DNA of 64,000 nt, taken from Sweltsa coloradensis. Taxonomy: Eukaryota; Arthropoda; Insecta; Plecoptera; Chloroperlidae. Positions 21,718 through 31,138 of the stretch are shown here, piece by piece. The stretch lies in NCBI GenBank assembly GCA_024449915.1, contig JAMZAV010003266.1, positions 129,501 to 193,500 on the forward strand. Direction: 5' to 3'. The position numbers were made by a program, and so were the translations under genes. Each line of letters opens with the position of its first letter. The stretch's first letter is position 1. The notes beneath the pieces are model-generated. The model did no database searches and was not told the origin of the DNA. It worked only from the letters and a program-made list of their open reading frames with translations.

Positions 21718-21782
21718 ATGTCAAAGGCTGCGCACAATTACCTAACCGGTTGACGCGCCCTAGTTTCTTACGTCGTCGTCAT
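21718..21782 (+). repeat. LINE-B 3' tail, short
   Basis: 'cctaaccggttgacgcgccc' and 'cttacgtcgtcgtc'. The 'gacgcgcc' inside is SINE-A-like, so the tail is intermediate between the two families. Confidence 0.7.
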
Positions 21783-21967
21783 AACAGTGGTCATATACTG
21801 TTATCTATGTTCCTCTTCATGTCGTTACTGTCTTCTCTCTATGGGTTCCAGAATGATTGACAATAATGAACAAAACAATAGGGATAATGTTAAGAGGGGC
21901 ACAGAGTTTGGAAGTACTCGCATTCTAGAGACAGTCTTGGCTCTTTTGTAGTAGCAGTTAAGCGAGT

Positions 21968-22215
21968 ACTCCATTGAAACTAAAGGCGAGCTCTGGCGGT
22001 CGTCGTTGGTCTCCTTGACGACCTGCCCTACGACGACAACCATAACAATAAACAAACGGTATAAGACGATGACGATGACGACAAGAGAGCGCTCCCCCCC
22101 CCTCCTTCCTCCCCCTACCTGTGGCTGGTTCTGACCAGCATGGAACTTTTCTCCCCACATCCCCTAGGCTAGAGTGGCACATTGTCACCAAACTGTTGAT
22201 GAGCCGTTATGAAAA
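21968..22215 (+). repeat. SINE-A copy, 5' truncated
   Basis: It starts near 'ccattgaaactaaaggcg' and keeps the hairpin, the triplet-rich part, 'gtggctggttctgaccagca' and a diverged tail. Confidence 0.75.
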
Positions 22216-22234
22216 TAATACAACAATAATCAAA

Positions 22235-22372
22235 TAATTTTCTGTTAGGATCAAAAGAAACAATATTATCTTATCATCAACTAACAAAAAGTATTCAATT
22301 TATTCACTAACATTATCACGAGGCGGCGCAATATAACCCACTCTGTTGAAGCGCCCTAGTTTCTCATGGGTT
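22235..22372 (+). repeat. LINE-B 3' tail
   Basis: 'cggcgcaatataacccactc' and 'gttgaagcgccctagtttc'. It is followed by SINE-F type 2, the same order as at 14222 and 56080. Confidence 0.75.
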
Positions 22373-22419
22373 TTTTTCTCCCGGGATTATATTACACTTT
22401 TACTATTGTGATGCGGACA

Positions 22420-22510
22420 CTACGAGGACGCGGGTTCGTGTCCCGCACAAGGCCTGGGTTTAAGTAATTGTCCTGCACCCTCATCTATCACCACTCATCA
22501 ATCAATACAT
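22420..22510 (+). repeat. SINE-F (type 2), uninterrupted reference copy
   Basis: 'gcgggttcgtgtcccgc' forms a perfect tRNA T-arm (5 bp stem, 7 base loop) with B-box match. 'attgtcctgcaccctcatct' and 'atcaccactcatca' give the intact site that the palindrome at 14377-15762 interrupts. Confidence 0.7.
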
Positions 22511-22586
22511 CACGCAATACCGTGTTAACTCTACTTCCAGTTTGAACAGAGCACCGTATGCATTGTGCGTCTGGTAATGAGTTTGA

Positions 22587-22640
22587 ACATTAAGTTGCGC
22601 CTTATGACCTCACGGTTGACGCGCCCTTAACCCACATAAT
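22587..22640 (+). repeat. SINE-A-like tail only
   Basis: 'gccttatgacctcacggttg' and 'acgcgcccttaacccac'. Flanks match 29010-29235. Confidence 0.65.
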
Positions 22641-22669
22641 CTAGAAACGTTCAGTTGAACACCGAGGAT

Positions 22670-22755
22670 TACTTGGTATTATCAGGCCACGCGCACGCGT
22701 TAGATCTCTCGCAATCACATGATAACGACGACAAACCTTGTAAATACCATCAGCT
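22670..22755 (+). repeat. LINE-B internal fragment joined to SINE-A
   Basis: 'gcacgcgttagatctctcgc' and 'gataacgacgacaaacctt' are the LINE-B end-of-ORF region. It changes to SINE-A at 'catcagctag' near 22748. Confidence 0.65.
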
Positions 22756-23035
22756 AGCATATTATGGGAGTACTCTCTGAAACTGCAGGCGAGCTCTGGC
22801 AGTCATTGTCGGGGAACCCTTCTCCTTTCCCTTGACGACCTCCCCGACGACGACGACCAATGAACAACAATAACGATGACAAAAACGATGACCGCGACGT
22901 GAGAATTTACATTTTCCTTCCCCTACCCGTGGCGTTCTGACCAGCATGCACCCCTCCTTTCAACATCCACTAGGCTACAGTGACGAAATTATAATCTAAC
23001 AGTTGACGCGCCTTCATATTTAATTAATACAATGC
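22756..23035 (+). repeat. SINE-A copy, 5' truncated
   Basis: It contains 'gcaggcgagctctggcag', 'ttgacgacctccccgacgac' (hairpin arm) and 'cgtggcgttctgaccagc', with a diverged tail 'ataatctaacagttgacgcg'. Confidence 0.75.
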
Positions 23036-23129
23036 GATAACAGTTACTTTCAAGTGAGCTAAACATGGTGAATATATGCTGGATAATCGCGCTTGCGGAG
23101 GCAATTAAATTGTTTATGTGGTCAAACAT

Positions 23130-23272
23130 TGCAGCTTTTTATTTTCTTTTTTAATAAACTCAAAATCAAATAACACACAAAACAAATTATATGTATTCAC
23201 TTACAGCATCACATGAGGCGCAATATGACGCACCAGGTTGACGCGCCCTAGTTCCTCACGTCGTCGTCGCAA
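23130..23272 (+). repeat. LINE-B 3' tail
   Basis: 'gcgcaatatgacgcaccagg', 'ttgacgcgccctagttcc' and 'tcacgtcgtcgtc'. Confidence 0.75.
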
Positions 23273-23689
23273 ACCTGACCTGATGTTCTACGGTCAACCT
23301 CTGTAGAGGTGGGTGGCCGGCTAGCTGCAATGGTGGGGAGTGGGTCTTTAGATTAGGAACCTGCCTTGACTTTGGCGTATACAGACTCGTGGCTTATGTA
23401 AACCATTTTCTCCTAGCAAAAGACACATTTTTAATGATGGTGGAGGTGCCGGTACATGATTTACAAACTTTATTGGTAGAGTTTCCGGTCCAGTCAATTT
23501 TTTATTTATTGCCGATACACAAAATGTGTTTGAAAATATCCTTACAATAAAAATGAATTGAGAGTATCATAAAGTAAAATTCATCACATGTAAAATTCAA
23601 TTATATCATTTCGTGATATACCGGCCGCGGTGCAAACCATTTTGTGGCAGGAAAACCTATAAATTCCCTCATCAAAATCGTTTTAATAT
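23273..23689. other. Unassigned sequence
   Basis: No recognised repeat or coding domain. The part from about 23620 ('attttgtggcagg') matches 29345-29400, indicating a paralogous block. Confidence 0.4.
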
Positions 23690-23790
23690 TCATTCAAACA
23701 ACTTATTTCTCTTTTGCTATGACTAAATTCTCCACCACTTTATTTTCTTTTATTAACTGAGTTGCAATAACAAAAAACAACACAATATTG
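23690..23790 (+). repeat. LINE-B UTR fragment joined to SINE-A
   Basis: 'aacttatttctcttttgc' and the following UTR are LINE-B-like. It switches near 'acaatattgcgtcgccagg' to SINE-A. Confidence 0.55.
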
Positions 23791-24058
23791 CGTCGCCAGG
23801 GACATCTCTCCTTTCCCTGGACGACGTCCCCGACGACGTTAACATTGACACAAAGACCGATGACAAAGACGACAGCGACCAACTTCTTACATTTTTGGAA
23901 CAAAGCCCCCTCCCACCACCCCCTCCCCTACCCCCCCCCCTTCCTGCCTCCCCCTACCCGTGGCTGGTTCTGACCAACACGGGATTTTCTTCCCCGTATC
24001 CTCTTAGCTAGTGTAGAGCATTATGACCAGACGGTTGACGCGCCCTTAATCCAAATAA
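23791..24058 (+). repeat. SINE-A copy, 5' truncated
   Basis: Hairpin-side sequence 'gacgacgtccccgacgacg', an expanded C-rich segment, 'gtggctggttctgacc' and the tail 'tgaccagacggttgacgcg'. Confidence 0.75.
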
Positions 24059-24060
24059 AA

Positions 24061-24363
24061 TTGATGAACTTCTATCATATGGTTATGGCGACAAACCTTT
24101 AAAATTTCTCATTCAAAGTAGTTTAATATGAATATGAAATGAATTTAATTCATATCAAACATAATTTGTGTCTTTTTTTATTTAAATAAATATTTTTTTC
24201 TTTTGCTATTAGTATCATCTTCTTAATTTTCTTTTCTTTTAAATGCTTAGAAAAAAACATAATCATCAAACACACAATGAACTCACATGGTTAGCTTACA
24301 ATATTACTGGCGGCCCAATAAGACATAACCGGTTGAAGCGCCCTAGCTTATCACGTCGTCGTT
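24061..24363 (+). repeat. LINE-B 3' end
   Basis: It starts at 'gatgaacttctatcatatgg', goes through the UTR to 'gacataaccggttgaagcgc' and 'tcacgtcgtcg'. Confidence 0.8.
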
Positions 24364-24504
24364 TGGTTATTGTTCCAAAGTTTGCAATTGTTTATATAAA
24401 TGTTTTACATACAATTTTAAAAGTTACACCACACAAGTTCGAGGAGATTTATCATCCCTCATATAATCGTAAAATGCAAGGATACAAATCAAAAACACAT
24501 TTCA

Positions 24505-25103
24505 TTGGATGAGCGTAGCAAGCGAAGCGAAGATTCCATTCTACTACACTGGAGAAAAAAATCCGGAATGTTTTTTTTTTTTTTTTTTTGTATTTTTGTC
24601 TGTTTGTCCACACGATTCCGGCTAAACCGATACTCCGATTGCGATGAAATTTTATAGAGGCCTTCGAAATCTTTAAACTTAGAACTGCCACGTTTTTGAG
24701 CGCAATCGGAAATTTTTTTCTCATGGAAATCGCAATTTTACGATTTTTTTCGATTTTTAAAAAATTTCTTCGACTTATTACACCTACATGCTTTATTCGG
24801 TTTTAATGATTTTTGAACAGAACCTTTATTTTATGAATTAAGATATTCTTGTGAAATTTGAGCGCAATCAAGAAATTATTTCTTATAAAAATTTCAATTT
24901 TACGATTTTTTTTAAAACAATTACGATGAATTAAAAAAAATTTAAAAATAGAGATAATTTTTTATTTTATTTAATTAAATTTTAAAAAATTTCAATTTAA
25001 TAATGATTTTTCCACAGAACAACAGAAAATTCGCATAACACATGGCAGCTCAATGCACCAATTACGCTCATCCAACAACGCGGCGGGAATTAAGCGTTTT
25101 CCT
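24505..25103 (+). mobile_element. HINE-C copy 1 (Helentron/DINE-like)
   Basis: The 5' end 'ttggatgagcgta' is mirrored by 'tacgctcatccaa' near the 3' end, and is followed by a small hairpin 'aacgc...gcgtt' and 'ttcc'. The body has 'acgattccggctaaaccg' and repeated 'aattttacgatttttt' blocks. Sub-terminal inverted repeats plus a 3' hairpin are the layout of Helentron-associated elements. It has no coding capacity. The terminal CTAG is lost here. Confidence 0.65.
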
Positions 25104-25168
25104 TATTAAACATAATATCACAGGCGGCGCAATATATGACCTAACCGGTTGAAGCGCATTAGCTTCTT
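25104..25168 (+). repeat. LINE-B 3' tail
   Basis: 'atcacaggcggcgcaatata' and 'cctaaccggttgaagcgc', ending in a diverged 'attagcttc'. Confidence 0.7.
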
Positions 25169-25359
25169 ATTTTGCTTTCACCATGTGTTCTAGACACATC
25201 CGATTACCTCCCAAATTTACAGCGCCAGACTTTCTTAATTCCTCAGTAACAGTATTTGATTTGTTTTGTCAAATTGATTTTCTATAAAAACATTTCGTTT
25301 CTACACAAATAATAATGTTTTAATTGATAGGCCCTATCAGTACTATACTTTAAAAAATC

Positions 25360-25490
25360 TATTCTATTATAAACTTTGAAAACAATCTAAAAAACTACAA
25401 ACAACAAAATCAATTTATTAACTTACCATATTAAAGGCGGCGCAGTGTGACCCAAGCGGTTAGAGCGCCCTAGTTTTTCACGTCGTCGTT
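25360..25490 (+). repeat. LINE-B 3' tail
   Basis: 'aaaggcggcgcagtgtgacc', 'ggttagagcgccctag' and 'ttcacgtcgtcg'. Confidence 0.7.
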
Positions 25491-25517
25491 TTAATGACTG
25501 CCCATTGCCTTTGCAAA

Positions 25518-25667
25518 TGGTGTTCGGCCCCCCGGCGACAATGACATTGACACAACGAACGGTGACAAAGACTATAACGACCGCGACGAGAGATCCCCCC
25601 TTTCCCTTCCTTACCCGTGGCTGGTTCTGCTCATCATGGTCCTCTCCTCCCGATCCCCTAGGCAGAC
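25518..25667 (+). repeat. SINE-A fragment truncated at both ends
   Basis: 'ccccggcgacaatgacattg' to 'gatcccctaggc'. It stops where the next SINE-A head begins, so the second copy entered the C-rich part of the first. Confidence 0.75.
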
Positions 25668-26043
25668 CCCCGTCTGGGACCGGGGTAGAATTGGCCCAGA
25701 GCTCTGCTTAACGTTAAAGGCGATTCAAGAGAAAACGTCCACCTCGCAAACATCAGCTAGAAAGAGCGGAGTATCTTACTCCCCGAAACTAGAGGCGAGC
25801 TCTGGCAATCGTCGTCGGGGACCTTGCCCCCTTCCCTCGACGACCCCCCGGCGACGATGATAATGACACAACGATCGATGACGAAGATGATGACGACTGC
25901 GACGTGAGTAACCCCCCTTCCTCCTCTTACCCGTGGCTGGTTCTGACCAGCATGGGCCCTTTCTCCCCCCCCACCCCCCTTAGGTTAGAGTGGTGCATTA
26001 TGACCTAACGGTTGACGCGTCCTTAATCCAAATAAACCAAAAA
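25668..26043 (+). repeat. SINE-A copy, full length
   Basis: A complete set: 'cgtctgggaccggggtag', A-box-like 'tggcccagagc', B-box-like 'gcgattcaag', the hairpin, triplet-rich segment, tail and 'aataaaccaaaa'. Confidence 0.9.
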
Positions 26044-26080
26044 ATCTTATTATTAACATCTCCAGCACCTTCTTTGATTT

Positions 26081-26857
26081 TTGGATGAGCGTAGCGAGCG
26101 AAGCGAAGATTCCATTTCACTACACTGGAGAAAAAAATCCGGAATGTTTTTTTTTCTTTTTTTTTCTTTTTTTTTGTATTTTTGTCTGTTTGTTAGCACG
26201 ATTCCGGCTAAACCGATACTCCGATTGCGATGAAATTTAATATAGGTCTTCGAAATCTCTAAACTTAGAACTGCCACGTTTTTGAGCACAATCGAATAAT
26301 TATTTCTCATGAAAATCGCAATTTTACGATTTTATTCAATTGTTTAAAAATTTCTTCGACTTACAACACGTACATGCTTTGTCCGATTGTAATAATTTTT
26401 TCACAGAACCTTAATTTTATGAATTGATATATTCATGTGAAATTTGAACGTTATCAAAAATCTTTTTTTTACGAAAATCGCAATTTTACGACTTTTTTCA
26501 ATTTTAAAATTTCTCCAGCGTATAACACCTACATGCTTTATCCGATTGTTATGATTTTATTTACAGAACCTAAATTTTATAAATTTATATATTCGTGTAA
26601 AATTTGTGCGCAATCGAATAATTATTTCTTATGAAAATTTCAATATAACGATTTTTTCCTTTTTTAAAATTACGATTAATTAAAAAAATTAAAATTTCTG
26701 TTAATTTTTTATTTAATTTAATTTAATTTTAAAAATATCTTTAACCAAGTAATGATTTTTTCACAGAACAACAGAAAATCCGCATAACACAATAATGGCA
26801 GCTCAATGCACCAATTACGCTCATCCAACAACGCGGCGGGACTTTAGCGTTTTCCTA
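26081..26857 (+). mobile_element. HINE-C copy 2
   Basis: 'ttggatgagcgtagcgagcg' at the start, 'tacgctcatccaac' near the end, hairpin 'aacgc...gcgtt' and terminal 'ttcctag' followed by T. It contains four imperfect repeats of the 'tcgcaattttacga' block. This is the most complete copy. Confidence 0.7.
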
Positions 26858-26867
26858 GTTATTAAGT

Positions 26868-26960
26868 TATAAAACAATATAACAAACTCAATATTTTATT
26901 AAACACTATCACAGGCAGCGCAATATGACCTAACCGGTTGAAGCGCCCTAGATTCCCATG
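26868..26960 (+). repeat. LINE-B tail, variant ending 'gattcccatg'
   Basis: 'gcaatatgacctaaccggtt' then 'gaagcgccctagattcccat' instead of 'gtttctcacgtcg'. The same variant precedes SINE-E at 29520-29580. Confidence 0.75.
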
Positions 26961-26984
26961 CTGCCGTTGAACGCATCATCATCC

Positions 26985-27180
26985 TGTGGCTCGTTGGTCT
27001 GGTAGTTAACGGCTCTGATTCCAGTGCAGAAGATCCAGGGTTCGATTCTCTCAAAAGTCAGAAGTATTATTAACTTATGATTTGGACTGAAGTCCATCAG
27101 TTCTTGTCTTAGGATTTGTAAACGGTGACTTAAGAGCCGCTCTAGCAACGTTACAAATAATACATTTTAAGTTGTTCTAA
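26985..27180 (+). repeat. SINE-E copy 1 with tRNA-like head
   Basis: tRNA-like: 'ctcgttggtctggta' (A box region), an anticodon-arm-like 'tctgattccagtgcagaag' and B box 'gggttcgattc'. The body has 'gatttggactgaagtccatc'. Acceptor pairing is absent, so this is a SINE head and not a tRNA gene. Confidence 0.7.
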
Positions 27181-27244
27181 ATCGGCATTGTTGATTCTGG
27201 CGTTGATCCGCGGGTTATCCGCGGCTGGGCCGCGTTTAATAATT

Positions 27245-27345
27245 TTGGTTTCGCTGTTACTATCATCACCATCTTTTTCCTTTCTTATATACACACATAG
27301 AAAACAATATAATCATGAAACACACAAATAACTCATATCATTAAA
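27245..27345 (+). repeat. LINE-B UTR fragment joined to SINE-A
   Basis: 'tagaaaacaatataatcatg' and 'aactcatatcattaa' are LINE-B. The joint to SINE-A is at about 27346. Confidence 0.6.
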
Positions 27346-27612
27346 GCAAAGATCTAATACTAGAGGCGATTTCTGGCAGTCGTCATCGTTGGCCTCTCCC
27401 CCTTCCCTTTGATGACCTTCTTGACGACGACGTCAACGACATTGACACGAACGATGCCTTACACGATGACTATACTGAGTTGCCAGAACCTTCACTTTCC
27501 TCCCCCTACCCGTGACTGGTTCTGACCAGCACAGGATTTTACTCCCGTATCCCCTAGGCGAGAGTGGCGTATTATGACCTGACGGTTGACGGGCCCTTAA
27601 TCCTAATAACAA
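27346..27612 (+). repeat. SINE-A copy, 5' truncated
   Basis: 'ctagaggcgatttctggcag', a diverged hairpin, 'gactggttctgaccagcac' and tail 'tgacctgacggttgacggg'. Confidence 0.75.
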
Positions 27613-27732
27613 GGTTTTATTAATGGATATGATTTGTGTCTCTATGGATATGACAACGTTGAAAAACTTTTTTTAACCCCTTATTTGAAGTAATTTGTTT
27701 TAAAATAATTAATTATCTAAACTGTTAATCTT

Positions 27733-28041
27733 AAGTCCACCTCGCAATCATCAGCTATTCAGAGACGTGACTATTACTCCTCGAAACTAGAAGCGAGCTT
27801 TGGCAATCGTCGTCGGGGTCACCTCCACTTTCCCTTGAAGACCTCCCCAAAGACGATGAAAATTACACAAAGAACGATGACAAAGACGATAACGACCTTC
27901 ACAAAAAAAAACCCCTGTTCCTCTCCCTACCCGTGGCTGGTTCTGACCAGCATGGGCCATTTCTCACCATATACCCCATGGCTAGAGTGGTGCATTATGA
28001 CCTTATGGTTAACGCGCCCTAAATCCAAATAAAAATATATA
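27733..28041 (+). repeat. SINE-A copy, 5' truncated
   Basis: 'agtccacctcgcaatcatc' through 'gtggctggttctgaccagca' to 'gaccttatggttaacgcgcc'. Confidence 0.8.
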
Positions 28042-28087
28042 AACAAATCCATCCAATCTAAGTCTCCTTATTCTTGTCTTGTTTCAG

Positions 28088-28153
28088 GTGTCCACGGCTT
28101 CAGTTGATGAAGTCGCCAACCAAGTTCCGCGCTCAGACAACCAGACGTGAAAG
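28088..28153 (+). other. Candidate internal exon (66 nt) of an unknown gene
   Basis: A strong pyrimidine tract and acceptor ('cttgtcttgtttcag') precede 66 bases ending at a donor 'gaaag/gttcgt'. One frame is open throughout and reads CPRLQLMKSPTKFRAQTTRR. The exon length is divisible by three. It lies in about 200 bases of non-repetitive sequence between a SINE-A and a LINE-B. No family was recognised and there is no transcript evidence. Confidence 0.25.
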
Positions 28154-28245
28154 GTTCGTTGATTTGTCCTGTCTCAAATTGTTTTAAAACATTTCCGAAC
28201 ACAGCAGAAACGTGTCATAGAACAGGAAGGTTGTGATTTAGAGTC

Positions 28246-28496
28246 ACCTACTACATGATAACGGCGACAAACTATCTACAGTTCTAATTTTGAACACATT
28301 TTTATTACATTTAATTTTTAAATCAAAGAATCAACTTTTCATTAGGTAACACTATCATCGCTATCATATTTTTCTCCTTCATTAACTAAGAAAACAATAT
28401 ATAAGCATCAAACACACCATAAACTTATTTAATTAACATATTCCCATGCTGCGCAATATAACCTTATCGGTTGAAGCGCCCTAGTTTCTCACGTAT
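28246..28496 (+). repeat. LINE-B 3' end
   Basis: 'tgataacggcgacaaacta', the UTR, then 'caatataaccttatcggttg' and 'tttctcacgta'. Confidence 0.75.
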
Positions 28497-28589
28497 ACGT
28501 TAAGAGATGTAGTATTTTAAAATGTATGAATACAGTGCAATAAACGAGATACGTGTGCACAGTTTAGTTTGAGAAATTGTCTACAAAGC

Positions 28590-28860
28590 ACGCTAGTCTC
28601 TCAAATCCTCACCGGGTAGCGTGCGAGTCGCAAGTAATTCCGAGATCACTCTAACTCTGAGCAAAGAGATAGTCATACGTAGCGTGTGAGACTGATGAGG
28701 GAGGTCACGGGCTCGAATCCCACCACCGGCAATCCTGACTGAAAGTTTTCCGAGGTTTTCTTCAGTAGTTAATGCGAATGGTAGTATTGAGTCCTCTGTA
28801 ACAGCCCCGGGCATTCCCTTATCATATGGACATCAATCCAGAAATAAAACAATCTATCTC
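28590..28860 (+). repeat. SINE-G, tRNA-like
   Basis: 'gcgtgcgagtcgcaagtaat' and a T-arm-like 'acgggctcgaatcccaccac' with B-box match around 28709. A partial relative is near 28975-29020 ('gagagtcgcaagcaat'). It has no pairing acceptor stem. Confidence 0.5.
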
Positions 28861-29042
28861 AGCGGGGTATCAGGACCTACGGGAGTGTTTCCCTATTAAT
28901 GAAGTTGAAAAACCTTATTAGTTACCTAACACCCTAATAACCTGGCTAGTTACCTACACCGGCCATCCTTACTTAAAAGTGTTATTCACACGGTAGAGTG
29001 AGAGTCGCAAGCAATACCGTGTTAACTCTACTTCCAGTTTGA

Positions 29043-29101
29043 ACATTCAGTTGCGCGTTATGACTTCACGGTTGACGCGCTCTTTATACAAATAAACTAA
29101 A
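29043..29101 (+). repeat. SINE-A-like tail only
   Basis: 'gcgttatgacttcacggttg' and 'acaaataaactaaaaac'. The paralogous block is at 22587. Confidence 0.65.
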
Positions 29102-29139
29102 AACATTCAGTTGATCATCAAAGGTTTACTTTGGTTTAA

Positions 29140-29235
29140 TCAGGCCTGAATATGATGCCTTGCGCACGCAATTAGATCTCTCCCAATCAAATGACTAGCT
29201 TCTATCATGATAACGGCGACGAACCTTCTTAATCC
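29140..29235 (+). repeat. LINE-B internal fragment
   Basis: 'aatatgatgccttgcgcacg' to 'gataacggcgacgaacc', the end of the LINE-B coding region. Confidence 0.7.
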
Positions 29236-29379
29236 CTCATATGAACCCAGCAATACGTTAGTAATGGTAAAGTGATGGCTACTCGCCGGCACTTCTGGCC
29301 ACTGCTGGACATTGCCTGTCGAGCACCTGAGAAGTGACAAACCATCAATGGCAAAACATTTTGTGGCAGGCCAAACCTA

Positions 29380-29580
29380 AAAATTCAGACATCATAATTA
29401 CTTTATTTTCCTTCAAATAACTTATTCCTCTTTTGATTATATTAACATCTCTATCACCTTCTTTTCTTTTAATTAATTTATAAAACAATATTACTATCTG
29501 AATATTTTATTAAACACTATCACAGGCGGCGCAATATGACCTAACCAGTTGAAGCGCCCTAGATTCCCATGACGCCGTCA
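29380..29580 (+). repeat. LINE-B 3' end, 'gattcccatg' variant
   Basis: UTR then 'gcaatatgacctaaccagtt' and 'gccctagattcccatgacgc'. It precedes SINE-E copy 2. Confidence 0.75.
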
Positions 29581-29596
29581 ATAGAAACCAATCCTT

Positions 29597-29720
29597 TGGC
29601 TCGTTGGTCTGGTGGTTTTAGCGTCTCTGCTTCCAATGCAGAAGGTCCAGGGTTCGATCCCCTCAAAAGTCTGAAGTTTAATTAACTCCTGATTTGGACT
29701 AAAGTCCATCAGATACTTTG
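29597..29720 (+). repeat. SINE-E copy 2 with tRNA(CCA)-like anticodon arm
   Basis: The anticodon arm 'tctgcttccaatgcaga' has a perfect 5 bp stem and a CCA triplet in the anticodon position; B box 'gggttcgatccc' is intact. The 5' and 3' acceptor strands do not pair, so it is a SINE head and not a tRNA-Trp gene. Confidence 0.75.
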
Positions 29721-29756
29721 CTCTTCATACGAATTTATTTATTTTATTATATGATG

Positions 29757-29897
29757 ATGACAACCTCGTTGTGAGAACCCTCCCCCCCGCTTTCCTCCAC
29801 CTACCCGTCTCTGGAACTGACCAGAATTTGCCTCTGCTAGGCTACAGTGGTGCATTAGGACCTGACGATTGAAGCGCTCTTAAACTTAATTAATCTA
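29757..29897 (+). repeat. SINE-A fragment, diverged
   Basis: 'gatgatgacaacctcgttgt', 'cccgtctctggaactgacc' and 'aggacctgacgattgaagcg'. Confidence 0.6.
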
Positions 29898-29990
29898 AAC
29901 GAACAAGTTGTCTGAACCCCCCAGACCAACAGTGACACCAGGTTTTGCGTCACGGAATATACATCGAATTTTGTGACAAGGACTATACAT

Positions 29991-30192
29991 CTGATGACGA
30001 CAATGACACAACGAACGATGACGAAGACAATGACGACCGCGACGTGAGAACGTCCTTTTTCCTCCCCTTACTCGTGGCTGGTTCTGACCAACATGGGCCC
30101 CTCTACCCCCCCCCCCCCCCCACTCACCCTTAGTTAGAGTGGTGCGTTATGACCTAACGGTTGAGGCGTCCTTAATCCAAATAAACCAAAAA
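29991..30192 (+). repeat. SINE-A copy, 5' truncated
   Basis: From 'gatgacgacaatgacacaac' to tail 'gacctaacggttgaggcg' and 'aataaaccaaaaa'. Confidence 0.85.
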
Positions 30193-30194
30193 AA

Positions 30195-30387
30195 TCAATT
30201 TAACTTTTTTATTTACTTTTGCTATTACTATCATTACTGCCAATTTCTTTTCATTTATAAAATTAGAAAATTAGAAAACAATATAATTATCAAACAAATC
30301 ATAAACTAATTTCATTATCTTCAAATACACAGGCTGCGCATTATGACTTAACCAGTTGAAGCACCCTTGTTTCTCACATCATCTTTT
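30195..30387 (+). repeat. LINE-B 3' end
   Basis: UTR and the tail 'gcattatgacttaaccagtt', 'gaagcacccttgtttctc'. Confidence 0.75.
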
Positions 30388-30416
30388 TTAAATTTATTTT
30401 CGCCTGTGCCACGGGC

Positions 30417-30745
30417 AAGCCCGGGGTAGAATTGGCCCAGAGCATGGCTCTGATAATCGTAAAAGACCATTCAAGAGAAAAAATCCACCTCGCAAAAAAC
30501 AGCTAGAAAAAATGGTAGAATATCACTCCCCGAATCTAGAGGCGAACTCTGGCAGTCGTCGTCGAGGTACCATACCCCTTCCCATGACGACCTCCCAACG
30601 ACGACGACGACGACGACGACAATGACACTACGAACAATGAAAACGATGATGACGAACGCGACGTGCCCCTCCTCTCCATATCTTCTTGTTTAAAGTGGGG
30701 CATTATGTCCTAACGGTTTACTCGCCATTAATCGATATGTACAAA
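30417..30745 (+). repeat. SINE-A copy, full length, 3' region shortened
   Basis: Head 'cccggggtagaattggccc', a (GAC)n-expanded middle at 30605-30622, then directly 'ggcattatgtcctaacggtt'. Confidence 0.8.
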
Positions 30746-30778
30746 AACTTAAACCAAACTGGTTCTTACCTACCTTCG

Positions 30779-30950
30779 TCTTGGTCCGGGGTACAATTAG
30801 GCCCAGAACATGGCTCTGCGCTAATCGTTACAGGCGAGGAAAGAGGAAAGTTCCATCTCACACAAGCTAATACGTAGGGGATTTATAAGTCCCTGAAACT
30901 GGAGGCGAGCTCCGGCAACCGTCGTCAGGGACACTCCCCTTTTTTCCCAT
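30779..30950 (+). repeat. SINE-A head and hairpin region, 3' truncated
   Basis: 'ttggtccggggtacaattag', 'ggaggcgagctccggcaac'. It ends where SINE-E copy 3 begins. Confidence 0.75.
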
Positions 30951-31110
30951 ACGTCTCTGCTTCCAATGCAGATGGACCAGTTTTCGATTCTCGTTAAAGT
31001 AAAAAGTTGTTTTACTTCTGATTTGGACAAAGTCCAACAGTTCTTCTCTTAGGAATTTGTAAACGGTGACTGCGGAGCCGTCCTAGCAACGAGGCACATA
31101 ATTATAATAT
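30951..31110 (+). repeat. SINE-E copy 3, 5' truncated
   Basis: 'tctctgcttccaatgcagat', 'agtttttcgattc'-like B box and body 'gatttggacaaagtccaac'. Confidence 0.7.
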
Positions 31111-31138
31111 ATCGACCGAGCAATGTAATAACAACGAG

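Noticed and set aside
24452..24724. Minus-strand frames with NRSIGLAGIV (also 26053 and 37225-37583)
   Set aside because: They are reverse reads of the conserved HINE-C block 'acgattccggctaaaccg'; frames differ between copies and are not maintained.
29597..29690. tRNA-Trp-like gene
   Set aside because: The anticodon arm and B box are good but the acceptor strands do not pair, the copy is repeated with changes at 26985 and 30951, and it is fused to a SINE body.
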